In this document: positions 33,277 through 44,738 of the stretch, in pieces | How the letters are laid out: every line of letters begins with the position of its first letter | Numbering within the stretch: the stretch's first letter is position 1 | DNA from: Tetrapyrgos nigripes | Lineage: Eukaryota; Basidiomycota; Agaricomycetes; Agaricales; Campanellaceae | Direction of reading: 5' to 3' | Assembly: GCA_013368315.1 (NCBI GenBank) | Contig: JAACJM010000022.1 | Span: forward strand, 186,001-250,000 | DNA length: 64,000 nucleotides | The notes under the pieces: generated by a model | Database searches by the model: none | What the model was told of the DNA's origin: nothing | What the model saw: the letters and a program-made list of their open reading frames with translations, nothing else | Program-made: the position numbers and the translations under genes

Positions 33277-33612
33277 TCTAGTCGACGGAAAACCAGTGTG
33301 ACAGTGAGATCATACTAAACCATCCGATACTTCGTCCACAGGAACCAGAGCCTGAACACAAGAGGGACCAAATTGAGTTGCATTGAATACGATGTGTTGT
33401 CATATCACGCAACTCTGGCGCAAGGGGAGATAAGTGCAGGATTTGGGAGGGGGGGGGGGGCTCCTCAAAGCATGGTAAGTAATTGGAAGATGACCAAGGT
33501 CCAAGGAGTCGATCGCGACGGAAAACCAGTGTGAATGACAGTGAGATCATACAAAATCTAAATGATATCATATCACGCAACTCTGGCGCAAGGCCCAGGG
33601 GAGATAAGTAGG
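33277..33612 (+). repeat. Local tandem duplication
   Basis: GACGGAAAACCAGTGTGA..ACAGTGAGATCATAC and CATATCACGCAACTCTGGCG occur twice (from about 33285 and about 33520), separated by a run of 12 or more G near 33450. Confidence 0.75.
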
Positions 33613-33984
33613 TGTAAGTGCAGCAAGAATATTAATGAATATATGCCCAGACAGCTGATCCGCTAGACAGGTTTGACGCAGGAATTACATTGTACCCTGG
33701 ATCAGACTGATGATAGATAGATGTATCCAGTTAGCCAATAGTAAACTCCTCCTGCTCCTCCTTCACTGTCAACTGACGTTTCGTACGACGTACGCGTACC
33801 GAGATGTATACAAGAAAATGGCTCTGGCTCAGCTTTGGCTTGAGCAGCTGTATGCGAAGAAATAAAACATGAAAGATGAAATACGAAATATTTACTTAGT
33901 CTTCTGTATTTGCGATTTGGGTTTGGTCTTCTCAATATCGACATATTGACGCCCCATAAATCTACAGCATCTGCACGGGACAAA

Positions 33985-36655
33985 GGTCAGATGCATACTT
34001 TTGACTGTAAAGGTTGGCTCAGGATCACTGTCTTTGATGCCGCCAAAAGCGCATTCGTACGACTACAGCATGAGGATGACCACATTCTGTATGATGGTTC
34101 TGATGTACCCAGTGATGTGAAAGTTTATGTTGAGAAAAACTTTAAGATGTCTACAAATGCGGTGAGTTCCAGTAACCCATTATTGTCATTACTCACAAAG
34201 TTTAAATTTTCTCCTCCAGTTGTGGTCAGAGATCTTGCGGAGCCATCCCAATCCTTCATTCAAACGTCGTTCAATTGCTTCTATTGCAGCTGATGCATGG
34301 CGTAGTCAGTGGTACAGAGATCCTGATGAACTGAAGTCTGCGAGGATCATTCTTGAGGAGAGCAAGGCTCATTCTCTATGGTCTATTTGTGAGGCCAATC
34401 TGCCTACAGTTGATGGCTATAGCGGAATAGCTTTCTCGCTACCAGATGTATTTCAGAAATTTGGTGCGACGGTGAGGGAGGTGTCATTGGACTCAGCTTG
34501 TAAGTAGCTTCTATTTTTTGCTAATTTATGGCTTGGAATACTTACTATGAATAGGGAATACCAATGGATCTAGGTATGAGCTCTATGCACTTCTTGGTGA
34601 GGTGTATGGCTCTGGCTGTCCTTTGGGCTTTCTGCTACTGCAATCACCACAAAAGGGTGATGCAGGGGGTCAAAGAGGATTATATATTATGCTTCCTTGA
34701 ACATTTCAAGAGTAAGTATGCATTAGATCCTTCATTCACGCTTTCAGACAAGGACTTGTCTGAGATCAATGCATTCCTCAAAGCCTTCCCCTCTTCAAAG
34801 CATCAGCTGTGCTTCTGGCACTGCTTACGTGCAGTGAAGCAACGACTCAGCATTCTTTGGCGCCCACCAAAGTTCTACGATGTCACTATGGCAAGGAATG
34901 AATTTGGTGATGAGATTGATTGGGCAGGTGGATGAAGCTGACTGAGTGGTGAGTACTTTATCAATTTTATTGGATAGAGCTTATTCTTTGAGATAGGATT
35001 TTCCAGTGGTAGAGCAGGCTCTGCCATGAGTCACTGTCCATCTTCAAGGCGTCTTGCAGAATACTGCACCTCCAAAGCCACGGCTTATCATTTGGATCAA
35101 TAGTCTGACTCGAGACATCAACCCTGATTCTGAGAATCCCACTGTGGAGTCTGGTTGCGAGTCTGCTGAGGAGGCACAGGACAATGATGAAGAGGACGGG
35201 TATTGTCAGGATCCAGATTATTCAGCTTTATTCAACTTCAACGACACCGATGACGAGTATGGACCTGACTGGATGTTTGATGAAAGTGAAAAGCCATCCA
35301 AGGATCCATTGTACATGTTCTGTCCTGCACCACATCGCAAACGGCTACTTCATCTTTTCACTCATCATTTTTGTCAACATCCTCTTTTTCCTGAGTGACT
35401 TGAGGAGGATGGCTGGATTCCAGACCAGATTTGCCACAATGCAGTAATGGAGATGTATAGGTTCTGCTATCAGTGAGGGTTACGTGAAGTTTGGGGTTAT
35501 ATGTGGACATCATGGTATTCACCAAAGATGTGGAAGCTTTGGGCACGGTCAACTCAAGCCAACCTTCTATCACACCTTTGGACCACAATGAATGTTGAGA
35601 ACTTCTGGAAGCAGCTCAAACATGACAATCTCCATCACATTCTTCACCCACAACTGGATCAACTCGTTTGGATCCTAATCAATGAGGTTGTTCCTACCTA
35701 TGGAGTTCACATTCAAGAGCTTAAGATGACCACTAGGCTTGGAACTTCAAGACCCTTGTCTCCATTCTGAAAATCATTCAAGAAGGACTGGAACACCCTT
35801 TCAAAATGAAAAATCCCTTCTCCTGACAAGTACACCACCAAAATCTACACTTGGACATGTGACTGTGGGCAGCAGAAATATAATGCGCATTGCCTCTGCA
35901 AGCATTTAGTCCAGGCAGTGAGTGTTCCGTTGCCCATCTTTTTCCAACAGGTGAGTGCGTTTCAGCCTAGAATAGTATACTATCACTTAACTGCTAGTAA
36001 TTATATAGGTTATTAGATGTCAGGTTCAGCCTTTATATCAGCATCCAATGCTTATGGTCAATACACCAAAGTGGAGGATGGATCAATTACAGAGGATGAT
36101 GATCAGGATTGGACTGGTGATGTTTCTCAGCTTTCTGGTGGGGTTTGGAGAGAGATTGTGTCTGATGCAGCACTTGGAAAGTGTCACCGCAGCACTGCAT
36201 TCAGTAGTGAAGCTTCTATCGGCCACCATCCCCTGAAAACAATGTATCTGCTGATGTGGAGCTCACATTAGATGCGTTCAGTGGTTGATCAAGCTCACCA
36301 ATTGATTATGATGGAAGTGACAATGAACAAGAAGTAAGTTACAGACTGGCTCTTTTTTAATTGCATGATTCATAATGATCTGTTTAGCTTGAGAAATATG
36401 TTGGATCAGCTGAAGACATGATTCAAAACCTCTGCCATGCAGCTAACCTAATTGAAGCCCAGCTCCCATACAGAAACTTTCCTTGGCTCAAAGCATTGAA
36501 TGATGGGAAACTCAGAAAGGAGGTTCATTGTTTTGTGGGAGATATTGCTGGATTTGAAGATTCTTGTGGGATATAGCCTACAACATGGGCCTCTTCCAGC
36601 AGCAAAGTGGCTAAATGTGTGGAGAGGAACACACTTGGATACCAAGTGAAAAAAA
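33985..36655 (+). pseudogene. MULE (Mutator-like) transposase, multi-exon, broken
   Basis: An exon to 34161 (KGWLRITVFDAAKSAFVRLQ) is joined over intron 34162-34219 to LWSEILRSHPNPSFKRR. A second intron 34500-34554 restores LDSAWNTNGSRYELYALLGE, the start of the MULE catalytic domain. LSDKDLSEINAFLKAFPS and HQLCFWHCLRAVKQRLS follow in a shifted frame. Later blocks are YSPKMWKLWARST, NVENFWKQLKHDNLHHILHP and a SWIM finger TWTCDCGQQKYNAHCLCKHL (about 35850-35912). A C-terminal region ends TLGYQVKK near 36645. This domain order is that of MULE transposases, which move elements with long inverted repeats. Frameshifts (near 34670) and stops (35396-35398, about 35476) disable it. Terminal repeats were not found. 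Confidence 0.85.
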
Positions 36656-37620
36656 GAACTAATAGATACTCAGAATAAGTACTCAAATTAAAGCTAGAAA
36701 CTCAAGTTTTTTTTGCTATATTTACTCTATATACATAAATAAAGCCTCACACAAAATTTTGTACCTTAGTGATAGATCCAGCACTGTATAGGAAGGTGAG
36801 AGGCTGCTCAACAAGTGGACTTGTACAAAATCTGTGTGCACAGCACTCACATAATCAGATCACGTGCTGGGGATTTTGGTGGGTGAATAGCGTTTTGTCT
36901 ATGATGTGGTTCTTCTAGGGTCTGAGGCCCATTTTGGCCTAATGAGTTGCGTAGGGTAGGATAGTGTAGTTTAGTGTCATTTGGACATGTTCAATGTGTC
37001 TTTTCGAGGTCTTGATACTGGGTTTACAGTGTATACTCCCTTAGCATGCCCAAATGTATGGTATTTAAGAGCTTGTATATCAGGCTGACTTTGCCTCACC
37101 ATGGATCTGAGGCCTCTGTAGTCAAATGATGGTCACGGCTTCAACCAGAGGCCAAAAACATACTTGTAACTTATGAACAAAAGCGCCTCTGGAGTAAGAA
37201 CAATGGAACTCGCTTGGCCCATGGCCCATCAAAGAAGTTTGCCTTTTTGGGCTGTGGAAACATCACGTGTTGAGGGCAAAAAGTGCCCAAGTCACAGTCA
37301 GTCTAAGTATATATTAGGGAGTACATATGAGCTGATGAATTGAACTGAAATGAAAATCCTGCAGAAATCTTTTCTGACGTGTTGCTAATACTCCCTGTTG
37401 CTTTGTTTCTTTAGCTTTCTTATCTTCCACAAGGGTAGCGATGACATAGAGTAAAAAAAAACCGGTAGTGAAAGGCAGGCTGTACTGATAAAAAAAGTGG
37501 CAGGAAAGATGACTTGAGCTGGCAATGAGTCAGAGCTGTTAGACCGGTTCAGCTCACTCCAAATACAGCTTGGCTCCACAGCTAGCCAGAGTCGAGCTGG
37601 ACCACTTACAACACTAGCAC
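36656..37620. other. No gene; flank between MULE and retroelement
   Basis: No coding region supported. May include the non-coding ends of both neighbouring elements; no convincing terminal repeat was seen. Confidence 0.4.
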
Positions 37621-37639
37621 GAGCTCCCTTGATGTTGAC

Positions 37640-38165
37640 CAAAAGTGATCAATCAAGCTCGGGAAAGACAAATTGCATTTTGATGACAGGGTTCCTAGTC
37701 AAAAGGTTAGGGACCATGGCCAATGGTCCATCTGTTGGGGAGTTTATGAGTGAGTTGTTGTTGATTTCACAATGCCATGGAGAAAGGAGGGACTTAGAGC
37801 TTACCACACTTTCATCACCAACCTTTTCAAAGCCTTCATCGACTCATCCTATCACATTAACATCATCAATTTTGACAAAGCTGTCCATCAGCGAGTGTCC
37901 ATGCGGTGAGACCTCCTCTTATCTGAAATCTCCAAATTCCAGGACCTCCTCATTACCTGGGTACATAATCCAGTGCCCATTGTCTGCACCTCTGAGTCTT
38001 CCTCACACCCAAACTGCACTAAATGTCGATGGGTCAACAGAAGCAACATCTGCAAATGATATAATGATGAACAGTGCCCAGATTCTGCCAGAGACTGCAT
38101 GTACCTTCATATCTGTTTTAGATGCTGAGGAGGACATCCTAAAACAAAGTAAACTGAGGAATCGT
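37640..38165 (+). pseudogene. YR retroelement Gag-like protein
   Basis: In one frame NFDKAVHQRVS, LLLSEISKFQDLLITWVHNP, then NRSNICKxYNDEQCPDSARD plus CMYLHICFRC, a Cys/His finger of the CCCH kind. Stops are interspersed and a competing open frame (37629-38168) is a shadow. Assigned to Gag by position before RT and by the finger. Confidence 0.55.
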
Positions 38166-38287
38166 TGAGAGATGTGGTAGGGAGGAAACTGGCCTGACAT
38201 CCCCAATACACTTGAGATCTCATCTGGGCTGTTGATGAGGAGGAGGCAGGAAGGAAGAAGTTAACACTAGCAGACACAACCAAGTTT

Positions 38288-39393
38288 ATGGAGCCACTAC
38301 CTGGTGTACCAGACAACGAGGTTCTAAACACCACTGTGCTTCAGACCATCAAGAACAATCCACACCTTTTTTGTATCACACCTCCCATACATATCGACTG
38401 TTTCAAAGAACTACTAGCCACTCACCCAAACAGACCTTTCATAGAATCTGTACTCCATGGTCTTCTTGGCCCTGGGCTGACACCTCAGACCCTGATCTCC
38501 CCATCACCATCAACTGTTCCTATCCCTTGCAAGACCCTATATATTTCAAGTTTGCTTGTGAGCAGTGTGATATTGAAGTCTCAAAAGGTCATTTTTCACA
38601 AACATTCCCAAATCTTCTACCTGGCATGCACTCTGTCCCCATTGTTGTTGTTCCCAAACCCAACTCCAGCAAACTCCATATGACAGTTCACCATAGTGCT
38701 CCACCTTTCCCCATCAATGACATGATACCAAAGTCGAAAGTCCAAGTGCCATTAGATGATCTCCACAATTTGGGCTCAGCATTATGCAGACACTGAAGGA
38801 AAATAGGGCAAGAATGGAGAGTCAACCTTTTCAAAGACGACATCTCTGAAGCATATAGATGTCTACCCATGGAACCACATTTCCAGATAAAGCAGGTGGT
38901 GGCTTTGATTGGTGCAATAATTTCAGAGATTGGGGTGCTGGAGGTCTTTGGGGGTGTTTCATGGGTCTTGTCCTGTGGATTGCGATACATGTGAGGTTGT
39001 TGGACGATATATCCGCCTATGTTGATGACAACTTTGGATTCGAGGATGAAGAGAAGATGGCCATTTATGTTGACAAGGATGGGAACATGTATTTGCTCCC
39101 AGAGAAGCAGGTTAAACTTTTAGAGTTGTGGGACAAGTTAGGGGTACCACATGACCCCCCTAAACATCTCTTTGGACCCATTCTCACCATTATTGGTTTC
39201 GAAGTCAACGCAAATGCTATGACAATCTACATGTCTCCTAGCTCACATTCTGAGCTCATCACTGCAGTCAAATTCTTTGCTACACCTAAGCAATGTCACA
39301 TTCTGTGTGAGTTTCAGCAGATTGGCAGCTGGTGCAATTGGGCTTTCAATGTATACTCCCTCTTATGTCCTGGCATCTCCATCCTCTACTGAA
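38288..39393 (+). pseudogene. YR retroelement reverse transcriptase
   Basis: Blocks in order are ELLATHPNRPFIESVLHGL, MHSVPIVVVPKPNSSKLHMT, DDISEAYRCLPMEPHFQIKQ, GFDWCNNFRDWGAGG, the active site DDISAYVDDNFGFE (YVDD codons about 39018-39029), LWDKLGVPHDPPKHLFGPIL and TIIGFEVNANAMTIYM. RT copies the element RNA. The frame changes several times (about 38450-38500, 38800-38880), so no full product is possible. The same block order occurs in abundant mushroom RT proteins linked to tyrosine recombinases. Confidence 0.8.
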
Positions 39394-39443
39394 AGATATC
39401 TGGGAAGAATGATTCCAATGCTCAGATTTGGATCAGTGTTGAC

Positions 39444-39917
39444 ATGTGCAGAGAATTGGAGTGGATGATTGGGCACATGAAGGGCATGGAGGGCATTTGG
39501 ATGCTTGAGAGCAAGGAGTGGAATGATGAAGATGCCGACATTGTCCTCTACTGTGACACTTGTCCTTCTGGTCTGGGTTTCTGGGTCCATTTAGACTCAG
39601 TAACCCTTGGCTTTCAGCATCGTATCAACAATGCTTCCCCTGGGATATTCTTTTCTGAGGCATTATCTGTTCTCTCAGCCCTAAATTTTGCTATGGGGTC
39701 ATCAAACCTGCCACCACAATGTGTTTGTATTTTCACTGACAATACCAACACCATCAACATTTTCAACAAACTCAAAGCCACTCCCTCCTATAATCCAATT
39801 CTTATCACTGCTGTCAATCTCCTTCTCAAGTACCACACACAACTCTGGGTTTACCACATTCCTGGTGACCAAAACCACATTTCCACAACTCCCAGAAATC
39901 ATTATTTCCCTTTTTGA
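39444..39917 (+). pseudogene. YR retroelement RNase H-like domain
   Basis: LYCDTCPSGLGFWV gives the first acidic residue of the RNase H fold, FFSEALSVLSALNFA the Glu helix and CIFTDNTNTINIFN the next Asp, followed by LLLKYHTQLWVYHIPGDQN. This is the RNase H region downstream of RT and degrades RNA in the hybrid. The frame is open but separated from RT by a shift near 39393-39444. Confidence 0.75.
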
Positions 39918-40788
39918 ACCCCCTCGTCTATCGTTGGGGGCAGCCCTACAATGATCCTTTCTCCCCAGGGGTCCAGATCTTGCCATAGGAAGGAGAGAGA
40001 GACCTGGACCCATGACAGACTCTTACACCAGAGGGCACTTGCACTTGGGCATGCCATCAACCCATCATCCAAATTGAGTTATTCATCTGCTACCGAGTCT
40101 TATATACAATTCTGTCAAAACCATCAATTCCCCATCAACCCCACTCCAGACACCCTCAGCCTCTATGTTGCTTACATGTGCTATTACATCAAACCTCCCT
40201 CAGTATCTACCTACCTTTCTGGCATCTGCAATGAACTCAAACCTTTCTACCACAACATCCATCAAACCCGTTCCCATTTCCTAGTTCGGCATACTCTCAA
40301 GGGTTGCCGAAAGCTTCACCAGCATGAAACCTGGCAGAAACATGCCCTAGAGCAGGAAGAACTCTCTGAGGTGTATTCAGATCTGTGCCAATCTAAATCA
40401 CACGATGACTGGCTATTCTTAGCTATTCTTTCCATCAGTTTCTTGGCAATCATGCATCTGGGTGAGCTTGTCTGGCCAGACAGCACTGCCCATCACAAAT
40501 TGCAGAAAGTCACTATGCGCTCCACACTGTCTATCACTGACAACGTCCTTGAGTTCAGCCTCCCCACTCACAAGGCAGATAAACATTTTGATGGGAACAA
40601 AATCCGTATCGAGTCTACTGGTACAGATGATGACCCTATTGAAATAGTCTGTAAATACCTTGAGTCTTGCAATCACCTTTTCCCTGCACATCTTAACCTC
40701 TGGGCCCATTCAGATGGTTCCATCCCCACCCAAAATTGGTTTATACAGGTCTACGATGCTATTTCCCATCTGAAGTCACCAGTCACTC

Positions 40789-41152
40789 TGTAAGGGTGAC
40801 TCCTGAAATGTGAGGCACTCACTCAACAACTGCAGGAGGGGATCCAAAGATATATAAATCAGAACTAGAAGATACAAGGCTGACATACTATGCACCTGCA
40901 AAAACTCAAGGATACTCGTTTGCAGGGAAGGGGTATATATACTCGTATGAAGGCCTGGGAAAAGATCTACAAAACTGTACAGTTGAAACGAAGTAATAGA
41001 AAGGTGGAATGATGAGAGATCAAATGATGAATGATGAATGATGGATGATGAAACAATGAAACAGGGATAAACAAGTCAATGAAGTCCAGATAAAGCAAGA
41101 ACAAACAAGTCCTAAAGGAGAAGGGAAGGAAAAAGGAAACTGTCCCCTTACA
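40789..41152 (-). repeat. 3' LTR of Ty3 element 2
   Basis: 364 bp with TG..CA ends. Shorter than the 5' LTR mainly because of copy number in ATGATGAATG-type repeats and one 17-20 bp duplication. Confidence 0.93.
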
Positions 41153-41239
41153 TCACCCCCTAACTAGATCTGCAGTGACCTTGACGCAGCACGCCAGTTC
41201 CTGGAATGATCAGCTTGTGACACTCACACCATTTTAACA

Positions 41240-42039
41240 GCATCAGGATGCCTTGCATAGAAGTCTGCCACTGCCTTTAGAGCATGTACCAAGTCCTCTG
41301 CACACTCCCATGAGTCCTCTTGTGGTCCATAGCCTTTCCATCAGATGAGGTATTGCAACTTGTTCCAATGTCCATAACAACAACTATCCAAAATCTCTTC
41401 ACCATCAATGATTTCAGGGTCAGGAGGTGGGTCAGGTCTACAACCAGGGATAGGATCGTCAGTGTAGCAGTTGAGTTTGATGACAGGGAAGACTGGATGG
41501 AGGCGTTTCATGGATGGGGGAAGTTTCAGCTTGTAGGCACCCTTGCCGACTTCTTGAAGAACAGTGTAAGGCCCAAGCCAACAGTGACTGAGTTTCTTTG
41601 ATGGACAGGTTGTGTTGATGTCAGAGTCATCCAACCAGACCTTGTCACCAGGCTTAAAGACAGGGGCAGGGGTCCGGCAGCAGTTATAGTATTGGGCATA
41701 CTCTGACTTGGCCTTTGTAAGTGCTGCCTGTGCCTCTGTCCAGCCTGACTTGAGCCAATCAACAAAGTCATTGACGTTCTCCATTTCTGACCATTGTATG
41801 TGAGGCTCAAAACCCATATGAGGGTTTCAACCAGTGTCAATCATGAAGGGAGTTTGCTGAGTCGATGCATGGACCTTATTGTTGTGTCCTGGCATTGACT
41901 CACCCACTGACGCAGATAACCTTCTAGCTCTTGATTGACACATTCGGTCTGGCCATCTGTCTGTGGGTGGTAGGCTGTAGAAAGTTCCTGTTTGACACCA
42001 GCCATCCTACAGAGTTCCTTCATGAAATCCGCAACAAAC
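41240..42039 (-). pseudogene. pol: Ty3 element 2 integrase C-part and chromodomain
   Basis: Resumes after the inserted fragment with [27 protein letters not shown] and the catalytic Glu in [23 protein letters not shown] and LGPYTVLQEVGKGAYKLKLP follow, then a chromodomain around LQYLI-stop-WKGYGPQEDSWE. The stop TGA (41343-41341) stands where chromodomains read Arg, consistent with CGA to TGA. A further frameshift lies near 41820-41845. Confidence 0.88.
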
Positions 42040-42044
42040 TGTGT

Positions 42045-42734
42045 TCTGCGACCAACATGACGGAATGGGGCGACTTGACAGACTATTGGCCAGAACAGGG
42101 AGAATTGGACAGACGACTTCGCGAACAATGGGCGAAACACTGGATGAACAGCTTGCTGAGCTTCGGTGAAAGCTCGTCTTAAAGAGGGGGTAATGTCATG
42201 AATCGTTCCCTGCCTATTCATTTCCTTCATATTCCTTCTCCTTTACTACCTATGCCCCACTCTATTCACTTTTAACCCCATAAACATCAACCACTTCCCA
42301 TCATCGTTTATAGTTACCATCTCTCTAGATCTATGACTCACACACTTATCTCCTCTGCTTTCTATCTCCATGGACATTCCCACTGTCAATCATTCTTTAT
42401 GATCCAGTACTTTCATCTATCCATATTTAACTTATTATTCTCTCGCCCTTGACGTTTCCATATGGTACTGTCTATTACTACCTACTTTTTCCCATCTGTT
42501 CTCATATCACTTATATACCTACTATCTTTGTAACCCATTCCTTAGTTTGTTCACTTCGTCTCCGCTCTGTACCATTACTACGCAGTGTAGAGCCTAGTCT
42601 GCTTACTACTCCATATCTCTATTTCTCTCTCTCTCTATCTCTCTCTCTCTCTCTCTCTCAATTGATTCTTTGTAACTGGCTCTCTCGTATTCTGTGACTT
42701 GGGTGGTTAATTGAGTGTACCGACAACCTTGACA
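42045..42734 (+). mobile_element. 3'-end fragment of a third Ty3 element (family of element 1)
   Basis: Contains the end of a conserved ORF ([20 protein letters not shown] plus ESSS), the polypurine tract AAAGAGGGGGTAA and one full LTR (42194-42734, 541 bp, inverse in sequence to the element 1 LTRs). It is clearly related but diverged. There is no 5' LTR or gag-pol. Even so, a perfect 5-bp repeat CTGTG (42040-42044, 42735-42739) flanks exactly this piece, and removing it restores GPQ-FVADF in the integrase of element 2. Confidence 0.85.
42194..42734 (+). repeat. LTR of the third Ty3 element
   Basis: 541 bp, starts TGTCATGAATCG, ends AACCTTGACA. Alignable over its length to the reverse complement of 3567-4082. 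Carries a CT-rich microsatellite at about 42624-42660. Confidence 0.9.
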
Positions 42735-42739
42735 CTGTG

Positions 42740-43880
42740 GGCCATGGTTGGAGCATGCTGATCTGGGCATTCTATGGTGCTTCCATACTTCCCTGAAGTA
42801 GATATGTGCAGCTCCCTCAGCAGTAACTGTTGTATGAGTCTGAAGGAAGTGACCTCTCTTGCCCAACATGTCTACGACCACCATGACTGTGTTGTACCCA
42901 TGAGCTTCTGGTAATTCGACAATGAAGTCAACTGACACTGACTGCCATGGCTCAGTGGGAGTCTCAGAAGGGATGAGCTCTCCAATGGGGAGGTGGTGAT
43001 GAGTCTTGGTCTGCATACATAGATCACAAGTCTTGGTTTTGAACCGTCCAGGGTGACCAGTGACCTTGGTGTCATGGTGTTGGGAGACTAGTGATGGCAG
43101 AGGTCATGGGAAGGAGGAACATAGATCTTGCCCTGGAAATACAGCAGCCCTTCATGTTCATCCCATTCCGCACTGTGAATAAAGTGAGTGTGGGACTTGT
43201 GCAAGGCTTGCACAGCACGCATGACTTGTTCCTCTAGCTTGTTTTCACGAACAGCAAAGTGGACGTCTCTCATGATCTTGACTTTTTCACCAGTCAAATC
43301 AATTGCAGTAGTGACAGCAGCAATTGAGAACATCTCTGGCTTGAATAGCACAATGTCTGAATTGTCATTGGCACCAGTACCATGATCAGGTTAGTGGGAC
43401 AATGCATCGGGCTTGCCCATAGTGCAGCCAGGGCAATGGTGTAACTGGAAGTAAAAACGAGAGAGATACAGGGACCAACAGGCTTGACATTGATTGAGCT
43501 TTTTTGCAGTTCAGAAGTACTCCAAGTTTTTATGGTCTGTCCAGATTTCCACAGGAAAACATCCTCCTTCAAGGAAGTGTCTCCATTCCTCAAGGGCTCA
43601 GATGATGGCTAGCATTTCCTTATTGTGGATCTCATAGTTGTGTTCGACAGCATTAAGACTCTTGGAGTAGAAGGCAATGGGGTGCCACTTGTCATTGTCT
43701 GGAGACTGCTGGGATAAAACTGCTCCTGTAGCATAGTCAGAGCTGTCTGACTCCAAGCAATATGGTCAAGAGTTGTCAGGCATGGTGAGGACAGGGGAGG
43801 AGGTGATTAGGGACTTCATGATGTTGAAGGTGTCCTGAGCATCCTTAGACCAGTCAAACTTGATGTCTTTTCGGGTCAGT
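42740..43880 (-). pseudogene. pol: Ty3 element 2 RNase H and integrase N-part
   Basis: RNase H is visible as LESDSSDYATGAVLSQQSPD and HNKEMLAIIEALEEWRHFLE (about 43770-43560). The integrase finger region follows (CDLCMQTKTHHH), then the core Asp in VDFIVELPE and the block MPRSACSNHGPQ at the fragment insertion. The second catalytic Asp (usually SDRGPQ) is Asn here, with the next Arg changed to His; both are G to A changes. Several frameshifts are present. Confidence 0.85.
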
Positions 43881-43891
43881 TTGAACAGCAG

Positions 43892-44431
43892 TCATGCATG
43901 ATAAGAGAAGTCCTGGATAAACTGATGGTAGAAGTTGGTGAATCCAAGGAAGGAGGAGACCTCTTTCTTGCTTTCAGGTACTGGCCACTCTGCAACACCA
44001 GACACCTTGACGGGGTCCATTTCAACATGATTATGGGAGATGATGACACCAAGGTACTCAATGCGAGTCTTCTCAAACTCACACTTGTCTGCTCTAAGGT
44101 ACAGCTTGTGTTGCCACAACCGGTCTAGGACTAGGCAAGTCACACAACGATGCTCCTCAACAGTCTTGGTGTAGATCAAGATGTCGTCAAGATAGACAGA
44201 TACAACACCCTCCATGATGAGATCATGGAGAATGTCATTCATCATTGTCTGGAAGGTCACAGGGCTGTTAGTGAGACCAAAGAACATGACAAGGGGTTTG
44301 AAGAGACCACGGTTGGTGCGAAAAGCTGCCTTGCACTTGTTGCCTTCACAAATCCAGCATACATCCAATTTAGTGAAGTAACTCAGTGTTGGCATAACCC
44401 ATACTAGTGGCTCCACTGTCGATGAGCACAC
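43892..44431 (-). pseudogene. pol: Ty3 element 2 reverse transcriptase, internally deleted
   Basis: FTKLDVCW, KAAFRTNRGLFKPLVMFFGL, NSPVTFQTMMNDIL and the active site VYLDDILIYT are present, then FLGFTNFYHQFIQDF. The RT N-terminal region that should lie between protease and FTKLDV is missing; the protease end (44370-44440) runs almost straight into it. This points to a deletion of roughly 200 or more codons. Confidence 0.88.
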
Positions 44432-44738
44432 TGCCAGAGATCAGAGAGGCATTAGATATGGACTCTAGCTCTATTGGGACTGTTAGGCAGCAGCTTCTGT
44501 TGGAGGAGATTACTAATTTGTGAGGTAGACAACATTCCCAATGCTTTAGATGGTGCCAAGGAACTGGATGATGAACAGAAGGAATGGAAGGGGAAATAGA
44601 GGGGGCAGGGGGAGACACGACCAAGGCAATTACTTCACACATGGACTCAGGGACAGAGATACAATTGTTATCATTGGTAGAGTCTGTAGATAAACATGCG
44701 AAGTAATTATTTTTTGACCATGAGGGCATGTCCATCAC
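44370..44738 (-). pseudogene. pol: Ty3 element 2 protease remnant
   Basis: The aspartic protease motif VLIDSGATS lies near the end of this frame; the rest of the fold is lost in the deletion before RT. Confidence 0.7.

Larger units (their letters stand above)
29950..33940 (+). repeat. Copy 2 of the diverged non-coding duplicated block
   Basis: Direct-orientation partner of 22860-26520. Homology runs from about TTAGTTCATTCTC (29950) to CTGTATTTGCGATTTG (33905; 26478 in copy 1). It is interrupted by the repeat at 32311-33167 and a local tandem duplication at 33277-33612. It also has an internal repeat: CACGTCGGTGGCA..TACCCTGC at about 30964 and 31090. Confidence 0.75.

Noticed and set aside
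37040..37330. Inverted pair of TATACTCCCTTA-like motifs as terminal repeats of the retroelement
   Set aside because: Only about 12 bp with mismatches, wrong position relative to the coding region, and a third similar motif occurs inside RT (39348).
42194..42734. Solo LTR interpretation
   Set aside because: A solo LTR would have the target duplication at the LTR edges. Here the duplication lies at 42040-42044 and 42735-42739, so the inserted unit also includes the PPT and pre-PPT region.
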